From assembly GCA_964007475.1 (NCBI GenBank), contig OZ023274.1, positions 85,703,936 to 85,767,935 on the forward strand: DNA of 64,000 nucleotides, given 5' to 3'. Below, piece by piece: positions 24,757 to 35,072 of this stretch (within the stretch, counting starts at the first letter, position 1; each line of letters opens with the position of its first letter). This DNA comes from Hybos culiciformis (lineage: Eukaryota > Arthropoda > Insecta > Diptera > Hybotidae). Made by a program: the position numbers and the translations under genes. The notes beneath the pieces were generated by a model. It did not search any database. It saw nothing but the letters and a program-made list of their open reading frames with translations, and was not told where the DNA came from.

Positions 24757-27121
24757 GTAAGTAAAAATTTAGTTACAAAAAAAAAATTGAAAATAATGAA
24801 ATTCTCAATATTTTTAAAATTAACTCATACTTCGATGAAAATAATCTTGGAAAATTTTGATATTGAAATATTGGAAAATTTCACAATACGAACCATTATT
24901 TTTAGAATTCAAAATGCAAAATTAAAATTAATTTTTTAAATTTAAGTTTTTCGTATAATTTTATTTCATCTTATTATACATATGTTCGATTTAAATTATT
25001 ATCTATATATAAATGTGTATGGAAAAAATCCAAGTATCAGATTGCATACAATAATTCACATTGTTTAAACATTTAAAATTATTTTGGCACTTCTTGGCTT
25101 AATAATTTAATAAAAAAAAAATTTATAATTTTTCTATAATAATAAAATATAGAGTTTTTCTTTTAATTTTTTTTTTTCTCAAATATAGTTCTTGAACTTT
25201 TAAATTAAAAAATAACAACATAATTTTTCTAGCAACAAAAAAAAAAAACAAAAAAAAAATTGAAAACGAAATAATAACAAAAAAAAAAAAAAAGTTAGGT
25301 ATATGTACATAAACTTCCTTGGAAAAGTTCCTTAACAAGAAAAGCAAAAAAAGAAACACATTATTTACTTTGAAATTTTCTTCTTCTTTTTTTTTTTTTT
25401 TTTAATCAAAAAACTATGCTCTTGAAGAAAAATTACTTAAAAAACAATTTTTATCGAAAAGCTTGGGAAAAAAAAAATCTTAAAAATAAGATTCTTTTAT
25501 GATGTCAGAACCTTAAGAAAATATACAATTTTTTTTTTTTTTTATTCCTTCAATTTTTAATGGGTGTGTATTGAAAAAAAAAATAAAAAATACAAAATAA
25601 ACAAAAATGAGGAGAAAATTGAGTATTTTCAATCCAAAAAAAAAAAAAAAAAAAAGTTATCCATGTTATTGGAAAGAAAATTGTTGAAGTTTTTCTTTAA
25701 TATAAAACAAAATAAAAATAAATTGCTTTTAGTCTTTCTGTTCGTTCTTTCTTTTTATATTTTTTAAATTGTGATTATCATTAGAAATGAAAAAAATAAA
25801 AAAAAAAACTGAAATCAAAACATATTGAAAATTTTTGCTTTTTTAATTGACTCTATATAGTAGTACTATATGTATATATGTGGATGTTATTATATATTAA
25901 CCCCAGGGTGAATTCAATTTTGTCGATAAGAGATTATAATATTAAATTAGACATAGAAAATATAAATCAATATTTATTTCAATTTTGTTGTTTTTTTTTA
26001 ATACCAGAGAGGTGTCATGACTTGTTAAAGTGAATGTCAAATGATTTCAATCTTTTACACGGTATTTTTTTTTTTATAATTAACTATTGTCCCACCATAA
26101 TTTAAAGTTTCAAATAAATTAAAAATATACTTTAATTTTGTTAAATTTGTTTTGTATACTTTATTATGAGGATGGAAAAGGAATTTGCTTTTCTAACATT
26201 CAAATAGATTTCAAATACTGATTACGTTCATAAGCTGGAATTGAAAATATAATATTATCTTCTTGAACCCTCATTAAACTGTCTCTAGAACTTAGATACT
26301 TTATATAAGGGTCAATTGAAATTTATGATTTGATTAAACTTAACCCAAAACTGTATTCTTATGAAAATGTAATACCTAGATATACGAATAAAATTAACAA
26401 AATATCTTATATTTGTATTAAACTAATAATCCTCACTAAATAACCAAAGATTAGTATAGTTAGACAATTTTTTTTTCGTTAAAAATAATGCAAAATAAAA
26501 TATACAGAAAATTCCTAAATGTGAAAATAAAATAAGAAGTCGTTTATTTAACCAGACATTCATTAATTTAACTCCGTATTGGAATTCCAACATATTAATA
26601 AACAAGTATACAAATTATATGTCGATTATTTTATTATTTTCATTTAAGTCCGTCATAAATCTTATATATGAAAAAAATAATAATAATGAACACTAAAACA
26701 GCTTTTATATAAATATATACATTTTTTTTTTTTTCGAAAAGTTGAACGACAGTAATTATTATTTAACAGACAAAACCCATTAAGAATTTTTCTTTCATAA
26801 GCATTAAATCATTAATCCTGAACTAAAAATGAACTTTTTTTTTTGTCTTTCTTATTAATAGTATGAGATATATTATAGTGGTGTTATAAAATAATGAAAA
26901 AAAAATATTGTTTTTTTTTTTTTTAATATATAATTTGTATATATGCATTGAAAGTTTTTAGCGCGCATTTCCGTAATTATTTATAACATTCATTGTAATT
27001 CAATGCGCTATTAGTATCTTTTTCACAATTTTTTCTATGTTTTGTATAAAAAACAAGAAAAAAAAAATACAATATGTACCTACATAACATAATGTTTAAT
27101 TATTATTATTATTCTTTATAG
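24757..27121 (+). other. Intron, 2.4 kb
   Basis: AT-rich, no gene recognised. The 67-87 residue ORFs here are lysine/phenylalanine-rich low-complexity readings of A/T runs. Confidence 0.72.
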
Positions 27122-27433
27122 ATCCACCTAAATTTGTTCCACCACCATCATCAACAGTGGTTGGCGTCGAAGGTGAATCATTACAAGTTCCATTAATGGC
27201 AAATGCAAATCCAATGTCAATTCAATATACATGGACTAAGGATGGCTTACCAATAACATCTATAGCATCACCGAATGCTGTAACAATGGGTAATACAATT
27301 GAACAACGTATTGTATCGGATGGTGCAACTTTAAATATAACAAAATTACATCGTAATGATGCTGGTATATATGCATGTGAAGCAACAAATTCACAAGGAG
27401 CAGCTTCCATTAATATAACAGTTGTTGTTGAAT
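27122..27433 (+). CDS. sns: sns-like exon: complete Ig domain w6 (lacks B-strand Cys)
   Basis: One 312-bp exon, phase 1 to phase 1, carries a whole Ig domain, unlike the split domains before it. It encodes PPKFVPPPSS, then GESLQVPLMANANP, YTWTKDG with the core tryptophan, SDGATLNITKLHRNDAG and IYACEATN with the F-strand cysteine. The position of the B-strand cysteine reads Pro-Leu (VPLMANANP), so the usual intradomain disulphide cannot form. The reading is otherwise uninterrupted and the fold motifs are intact, so this looks like a property of the domain and not decay. Confidence 0.92.
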
Positions 27434-29306
27434 GTAAGTTAAATTTTTCAAAGAATATTATTATTATTTTATTGTTATTCATAGGAAATTTTTTTTTTTT
27501 TTTTTATGTACGATGTTTATTCAAAAGTTTTGTCATTGATTTCGATTTTTTATTATCTCGGGAATTTTCTTGTACATTTATATATTTCTCATTCACATAT
27601 ATTCATTTTACTTGATGACAATTTACACATTGATTCAGTTTACTTATTGAAATATCCGTCATGAATAAATTAGAACTTTTTTTTTCTCTGTAATATGTAC
27701 CTATTATGTTTAGAAAATTTACATTACCATAGACAAGTTAGTGTACTTATATATCTATAAATTTGTTTATCTATAAAAAAAAATTTCCTGTATTCACATA
27801 AAATTTTTCAAATTAGGCGGGTATAGTGTTATTACAGGTTTTGGACACGCTTCATTATCTTCGTCGAAGTGTAAAAAATCGATTTTTGTTTTTTTTTTTT
27901 TTTTTAATTAAGGAAGCAACAAGTTATTCGTTGTTCCTAGATATCTAATAGTACACACAGATTGCGAATGAATAAAAATGTATAGAATAAATATACATGT
28001 TTTTTAATTTACATAAGAAATAGATAATCATAAAAATATCTAAGAATGATAATAACTGAAAAAATTTGTAATTTCATGCTGTTATGATGAAGGTATTTTA
28101 TCGTACTTATTATTTATTTTGTGCATCATTAACAGTTTATTCGAATATTTTACCCAGTAAAAGAAAATCATATTCTTTAACAGTATTATTATATACATAA
28201 ATTATAAATTCCAACATTTCGTGGCGAAGTTTGTTATGTTAATTAAAAAAAAAAAAAAAAAAAACCTACCTAACATAATAATTCAATACCAAAAAGAGAT
28301 CCATATACATCTGCCACAAAAATGAACTCTTTGATGTTATTTCACTTTGACCGTGTTTTAATAATCTTCCCAAAATAGATGTGAAAATTTTTTAATTACA
28401 ATTTAATTGGCAATTTCATTTAAATACAAGTTTTCATATACCTAACATTAAATAAAATACTCATTCAAAATTCACGCAGAAACTTCCACCTAAAAAACCG
28501 CACTTGAGTATTGATTGTGAAAAATATGAAAAGAATAATATAAAAACATTACAGCACAATAATATTCGAATATAATATAAAATAATAGTTAAAATATTTT
28601 CATGAACTATTAAAGAAGATTTTCATGAACTTTGACATAATTGTTTACATTATTTTATCTACATAAATAAAATACATAGATTGAAAGAAATTTCAATATA
28701 TTTTTTTTTACTTCCATTTTGTGTTTGTTCTTTTAAGTTCTTCATCTTATCTGAAATCCAAATATATGTACGTATTGCAGGTACTACTTCATGTAGATTT
28801 AAAGCTTAAAATTTTTTTTTTGAAATAATATAAAAATATAAGAAAATTAAAATTATAATTTTTTTTTTGGTACCAACATAATCTTGTTTTTATATGCTTT
28901 TGTAAACATTTTTTTTTTAAGAATAAGTTGATTTGTGAAGTAGCTTTTAAACACTTATTAAGTCAGTCAGCATATCGCCAGAAGATGAAGAAAAATAATT
29001 TTTTAAAAAATATTAAATAGAAAGGAAATTGAAAATAAAGAACATTATAAGATGCAAAAAAAACATTATTAGCAAAATAATAAATTAAATTCGATTAAAT
29101 TCAAACGAAAAAGGATTAAAAAAGAATCAATTACCAATTATAAAAGATCATAAAACTGATTCAAAACTTAGTTTCTTTTAATGAGGTCCACTTTCAAATG
29201 TTCATAATTTATAATTTCAATTTAAAGTAATAAAATAAAAAAAAATTATAATTTAATTTAATATTATTAACAAATTTTTTGTATATTTTTTTTTCATTCT
29301 TAAAAG
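27434..29306 (+). other. Intron, 1.9 kb
   Basis: AT-rich with no gene recognised. A slightly GC-richer stretch lies near 27818-27880 (GGCGGGTATAG onwards), of unknown origin. Confidence 0.7.
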
Positions 29307-29588
29307 ACGGCACAACAATTAAATCAATATCGGAAAATGTTGTTGTTAAACCAGATGAAGATGCAATGTTATCGTGCACAGTTGAAGGCAAACCATTAAC
29401 TGAGGAACATGTTAAATGGGAACGATTGGGCTATGATATGACAATAAAAACTTCTACTACATTTGCTAATGGCACATCATTTTTACATATTAAGAATGCC
29501 CAGCGTGAAGATGTTGGCAATTTTCGTTGTGTTGCTGACAATCGTGTTGCGAATCCAACTAATCGTGATGTCCTTTTAGTAGTTCAAT
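29307..29588 (+). CDS. sns: sns-like exon: complete Ig domain w7
   Basis: A single-exon Ig domain, phase 1 to phase 1, donor GTAAGT. It encodes the A strand ENVVVKPDEDA, B strand MLSCTVEGKPL, core tryptophan in VKWERLGYD, the E strand NGTSFLHIKNAQREDVG and FRCVADN with the second cysteine. The acceptor (CTTAAAAG) has few pyrimidines next to the AG. Confidence 0.92.
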
Positions 29589-30160
29589 GTAAGTACATCA
29601 TAAAATATTAATATTTTATTGTCGATGTTTTATTAAACAAAAAAAAGTTTAAATAATCAATTTTTAGATTCAATATTTGGTATTGTAGACTTAAATTTTT
29701 TTTTTAATCACTTTCACTAGAATTATGATGAACTCGAAGCCATCAAAAATGTATAATTTCTACAAAGTCTAGGCCATCCTTTACCTACATTCATTTGAAT
29801 ACAAAACTTTATATTCCGTTAAATACCACTTAAGTATAATTTTAATAGATTCATCATTGTTTTTACAGAGCTATATGTAGATAAATGAAATTTACTGTTT
29901 CTCCCCAGAAAATAATCTACAAGACAACAAGACACATGAAAATCATTTTTCATTGTCAACATGAACATAATACAATTTTATATGCTATTCGCTAAATAAT
30001 TTTTGAAAAAAAAAAAAAAAACATTCTATCAAAATTTATTATTTTCAATAAAATATACATAATTATGTACATAGAGTTATATATGAACGTACTTATGTTC
30101 ATATATCTTAATAACTGTATACAGAAATAAAATGTGGAAAATAATTTTATTTTTTTTTAG
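29589..30160 (+). other. Intron, 572 bp
   Basis: AT-rich intron with a poly-T acceptor (TTTTTTTTAG). Nothing else is seen in it. Confidence 0.75.
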
Positions 30161-30584
30161 TTGCACCTGAAATTGATAAATCACCACCACTTTTAAGAGC
30201 TGCAAGTGGAACAGGTGAACGAGGACGTTTACCATGTCGTGCACAAGCAGCACCAAAACCAATATTCATTTGGATGCAAAATAATAAAGAAATACCAATA
30301 AATAGAACTTTAAAATATGATGTTGAAGAGAAACAAATTGATCCATTAACATATGAATCAATATTAATCATTGAGAAAGTAGCACCAGCTGATTATGGAA
30401 CATACGAATGTTCAGCTAAAAATGATCTTGGCCAAATGAAAGAAACAGTTCGTTTAGATATAACAAGTCCACCGGACACCCCACTTAGTTTGAATATTTT
30501 AAATATAACTCATGATAGTGTAACAGTAGCATGGACTCCTGGATTTGATGGGGGCATGAAGGCATCATATCGTGTTAGATATCG
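30161..30584 (+). CDS. sns: sns-like exon: Ig domain w8 plus first half of FN3 domain
   Basis: The largest exon (424 bp), phase 1 in and phase 2 out. It encodes the last Ig domain: GRLPCRAQAAPKP with the first cysteine, FIWMQNNKEI with the core tryptophan, ESILIIEKVAPADYG and YECSAKNDLGQ with the second cysteine. The FN3 domain starts with SPPDTPLSLNILNITHDS, then VTVAWTPGFDGG with the B-strand tryptophan and YRVRYR. If the 63-bp intron after it is read through, a stop follows about 16 codons on. Confidence 0.93.
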
Positions 30585-30647
30585 GTATGAGTATATTTTA
30601 AAAATTAGTAGAAATAAATTAATTCTAAGTATATAATAATTTCACAG

Positions 30648-30814
30648 AGAGGCGACTAGTGATCATTATCGATACATTGACGGACATCCGAATAGTCATA
30701 AGCTAACAATAAATGGTCTTAGAATGAATACATTATTTTTATTTTCTGTTATGGCCATGAATGACCTAGGACAGAGTAATTATTTACCAGATTTACAAAG
30801 AGCACATACTAAAG
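30648..30814 (+). CDS. sns: sns-like exon: second half of FN3 domain
   Basis: Acceptor ATTTCACAG after a 63-bp intron, donor GTTAGT, phase 2 in and phase 1 out. It encodes HKLTINGLRMNTLFLFSVMA, with the L.....F.V..N pattern of FN3 E and F strands, then MNDLGQSNYLPDL. It ends RAHTK, just outside the membrane. Either of the two following membrane exons can join it in frame. Confidence 0.92.
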
Positions 30815-30988
30815 GTTAGTAGCCAAAAACAATACTTTTTTTTTTCTTTTTGGGTTAATTCCTTAATGAGCCATCAATATTTTACTTACTCTTTTATATA
30901 AATGCTTTCATACATCAATGCTGAAATTAAATTTGTAAAATCGAATAAAAACTAAAAACATTTTAAATATATGGAAAAATTAAAATAG

Positions 30989-31183
30989 AAGCACCTCCAC
31001 CTCAACAACCAGCTTCATCATTGGGTGGAGGCCCTCCAACTACTAGTTCAACACCAATTAGCACAACATCTGGGATGTTGTTGCTAGTTGGAGTTGCATC
31101 TGGTACAACTGTTGTTTTAGTTAATATATTTATAATTGGATGTTGTTTACATAAACGTAATCAAAAGAGACTGATAAAAAGAG
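30989..31183 (+). CDS. sns: sns-like alternative membrane exon 1 (long P/S/T stalk + TM)
   Basis: This 195-bp exon, phase 1 to phase 1, encodes a stalk of about 30 residues rich in Pro, Ser, Thr and Gly (EAPPPQQPASS, PPTTSSTPISTTSG). A hydrophobic helix follows (LLLVGVASGTTVVLVNIFII), then CCLHKRNQKRLIKR, a basic stop-transfer run. The acceptor AAAATTAAAATAG has almost no polypyrimidine tract; the donor is GTAATT. A second membrane exon follows 364 bp later, so the two are probably alternatives. Confidence 0.9.
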
Positions 31184-31547
31184 GTAATTTCGATTAAACA
31201 AAAAAATATTCGATATTTTTTTTCTCTTTCAACAATGTCGATGGCTTTTATAAACCCAAAAATAAAATAAAATTTAATTTTGAAAAACAATGGAATAAAA
31301 AAAAATTAACAGAAACATCTCGAGTTTTAATATCTAAAAAGTAAAAGAAAATATGAACTAATAAATGTGTTTCTGTAAATCAAAGAAGTTGTTTTTTGCA
31401 AAATTTAATAAATATTTTTTTTAATATTTTTTTTTGTATATAAATTTTTTAATTTTATTTTATTTTTTTTGTTTTTTTTTTTTTTTTTAATTTATTTTTA
31501 TGTTATCCAAAATATTATGATTTTTGTTATGTTATACAATAATAAAG
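31184..31547 (+). other. 364-bp spacer between the two membrane exons
   Basis: AT-rich, with long poly-T runs at about 31420-31490 that end some 50 bases before the second acceptor. No coding sequence is seen. If splicing is mutually exclusive, regulatory elements may lie here, but I cannot point to one. Confidence 0.6.
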
Positions 31548-31697
31548 GACTTGAACCAATGCAGGCTGAATTATTAGAAAAATCGGAAATGCCAAATTTA
31601 GTCATAATTGGTATAGCATTGGCTGCTTTGGGTCTTTTATTAGTAAATGCTGCCCTAGTTGCATGGTTTGTTGTCAAAAAACGTAATAATAATAAAG
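31548..31697 (+). CDS. sns: sns-like alternative membrane exon 2 (short stalk + TM)
   Basis: This 150-bp exon, phase 1 to phase 1, encodes a short charged stalk (LEPMQAELLEKSEMPN), a strong hydrophobic helix (VIIGIALAALGLLLVNAALV, then AWFVV) and the basic cytoplasmic run KKRNNNK. The acceptor CAATAATAAAG is purine-rich and weak; the donor is GTCAGT. It is in frame both with the FN3 exon and with the tail exon at 44175. Reading it together with the first membrane exon would give two crossings and put the signalling tail outside, so use of one or the other is the simplest model. Confidence 0.88.
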
Positions 31698-33586
31698 GTC
31701 AGTTTAAATTAATTTTTATTTAATTATTATTTTTCATTTAGTATAACTTAATTTCTTTCATAATTTTAAATATTACAACAGGAATTAATTCTCCAAAATT
31801 ATTCAATACAACGTATATTTAAATTTTGTGTGTAAACCAAGTCTTTTTCTCTAAGCTTCAAATAATTTTTAATTTTATTTTAGAAACAAAATAAAATTAT
31901 CAAAATAAAAATTAATTCTTACCATAAACATTATTTAAGATAGTATAAAATTTTAAATTGAGTTATTAACCTAAATAAAGTACATACCTATATATTTATT
32001 TTATATTGTGAATTGTGACGTGTGCAAATGAAAATTTTGTGTATGAAATTTTCTTAAATACATAATACAACAAAATAACAATTTAATAAATTTTTACGTT
32101 AACAAAAAATATAAACATAAAATTCATTGTTTTTTATGCTATTTCATATAAAATTAAAATAATACCTAAAACATTACATATAAATACTATATAATACAAA
32201 TAAAACTCTATTCTATTATATACATATATTAAAATATTATGTAGTGGCTTTGAATATTTGGCAATTTTACGTAACTACCTACTGCATTGCCAATTTAAGA
32301 AAATATTACAAATAAATTTCTCTCTAAAAACATGTTTTCTTTCTTTATATAACAACAAATATAATATAGAAGTTGTATTCCGGAATTTTTTTTTTTTTTT
32401 ATCTAAAAACCACCATTAAATATAAAAAAAAAATGGAAAAAAAAAAAATAAAAATAAAAAACATTTATAAAACATTCTTTCGCATTTTAATAAAGATAAA
32501 ATTTTATTATTAGAACCAGGAGATAAAATGTTAAAAAAAGATAAATACAAAATAGCATCGAAAAAATTTTTATCAGCAAAGCAAAAAAAAAAAAAAAAAA
32601 AATAGAGTAAAAGTTTACATTACTACAAAAATATTTAAAACTTTTCCTCTTTAAAATAAAAAAAAAAAATGTAAAAAAATAAAAAAAAATTTCTCAAGGC
32701 TAAAATTCATTGCTAACTTTGAACTTAAAAATCTGTGCGGAATTTCTATATTTTTATTATTATTTTTATAATATTATATTATCTGTCTATGATAACAAAA
32801 AAAAAATAATATAAAATTTATTTTCTAAGTTGTCTTTTATGTTTTGTTTTATTCTTACGATTGGCAGATCCTTTAAAAATTTGTTAGGAGATCACAGGTG
32901 CTTGCTGTTATCTCGGTGAACCCGTGAAACATCACACTAGTTGAGAAGACATAAAAATTTATCAATCTACAATATCTTTATCATGATGGAAAACAATCCA
33001 CCCCGTAAAGAAAGTTGAACATCTCTTTATAAAATTATAATAAATTATATATAGGAAGAAAAATCCTAAACTACCGTGAATGAAGTAGAACATTTTCCGT
33101 ATGTCATCTCATATTATGTCTCATATTTTGTACTTCTTTGATCCCTCATAATTTTTTTAATCAACAATTAAATAAATTTTTTGTTAGATGAGAGAATTTT
33201 TCAAAATCGCAAAAGATATCCGCGCCTCTAATACAAAATTTTATTGAACACGTACCTATTTATTCTTGTACAAATAAAAACTATTTCAAAGATAATTATT
33301 ATTTGAATATTTATTTTTTAAAAGATGGATCATTAAATTTACTTAAATAAATTTTATATTTGAAGTTCAACAATGCAACGAAAGAAAATTATAAAATAAA
33401 AAGTTTCGCAAACTTAACTAATGCTAGTGACAACAATTTTTCTTTTTATTTAAAAAAAAAAAAACTATCTAACTAAATATTTGCATAAAATATTTAGTTT
33501 ATACTTTGACCCGCATTTAAAAAGATGATAAAAAGATTAGATTATAAAGTTTTATAATTTTAAATTCAAATATTATCTCTCTTCTC

Positions 33587-33608
33587 TATATATATATATA
33601 TATATATA
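33587..33608. repeat. (TA)11 microsatellite
   Basis: Eleven uninterrupted TA units within the intron. Confidence 0.85.
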
Positions 33609-35072
33609 CTTCAAATTCTAAATATTTTTGTATTATAAATTTCCATATCTATAAAAAATAAAAAATTATAAGAATAAAATTTTCTTCCATTCAAAATTCA
33701 AAAGTTTAAATGCAAATTTTTTTTTTAAAGCAAGTGCTTTTTAATCTATGCAATTTCTAAATGTATCTGTACAACACATATACGTAAGTGACTGTATCTA
33801 CATAAAACGTATTCACTATGAACAAACTAAATTTTTCTTAAACTCATTTTCATTTTTGTACAAGGAATAATTTTTTTATTTTTATTTTTTGGGTTTTCTT
33901 TCTTTTTTTTTAGCCTTAACCTCAACAAGTTTTCATAACAAGGCAAAATATATATAAAAAAAAAAAAAAAAAGGAAATATTATATAAAGTGAAAACCACT
34001 AGATTCTAAAAATACATTTTACGGAAAAAAAGAAATATAAAAAAAGCCAAAAACCATGCGTGTGTATTAAGGTGTTTCTCGTCGTGGTTTAACAGTCTTG
34101 TCAAAATTTCAACATTGCTTAAAAATTGAATTTATGTACAAAACTACACTAAATTTAGCATAAGAATTATTTTTTATTTTTTTTTTTTTCATAAAACGAG
34201 TGCATAATAATATTTTTTTTGTATGTGAAAACTTGAAAAAAATAAACAAAAAAAGAAAAAATTATGAAAATTCTTGTTAACCACGAAATGAAAATTTTTG
34301 TTATATTCGTAAATAAAATATGCATGTCCTAGTTTAACCAAAAAGGGCTTCATTATGCATGTAAAGAAAAAGCCTCTTAAAGCTTTTTGTTTTTTTTTTT
34401 TTTGTTTTTCTTTTCTGTAAACCACTAAACCTATTTTTCGTTGTTAATTTTTCAAGAGCATATCTAATTAGAAAACCGAATATTCATCATAAATTTATTA
34501 AGCCATTATACTGTTGGCAGAATAATTTTGTTTCTTGAAAATATTTAATCTTAAGTATTATAAAAAAAGAAAAAAAAACATAATTGAAGGCAAACATAGA
34601 CACAATTTTTTGAATTTAAATTTTGTTTGTTGTTCGTTCAATCATTTATTTTAAATTGATGGAAAATAAAGCTATGAATGTGTGTATATTACTTAAAGAA
34701 CATTATGTGCCATTATAAATAATTGAAAAACAAGTTGTTTGTTAAAAATCAGAGTTATGAATGCGTAATTAGATCTATATGTTGAGATGATAAAGAACGA
34801 CAGAGCATTTTTTTCTATAATTTCATATATTATTCAACAAAATCATATTATTTATAAAAATTATTATAATATGAATATTTTTATTATACTATTGTGACAG
34901 TTTTGTAGTAATATTAAATTTAAATTTATTTATTTCAGTTTAGATCAAACTTTTACAAAAATAATTTCAATTTAACAATTCAAAATTACAATTAAAATTA
35001 CAAAACAATAATTTATGTACAATTTAAATTTAATATAATATAATATAAAATTTACAAGTTAAAATTTACAAT

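Noticed and set aside
27222..27482. Minus-strand ORF opposite Ig domain w6
   Set aside because: An antisense shadow of the Ig exon, with no domain of its own. The same applies to the minus-strand ORFs at 30077-30371 and 54516-54767.
31548..31697. Reading both membrane exons into one two-pass protein
   Set aside because: The basic runs after both helices mark each as an outside-to-inside crossing. Using both would put the tyrosine-rich tail outside the cell.
32860..32965. A tRNA or SINE promoter in the GC-richer patch
   Set aside because: No A-box/B-box pair or cloverleaf could be drawn from it.
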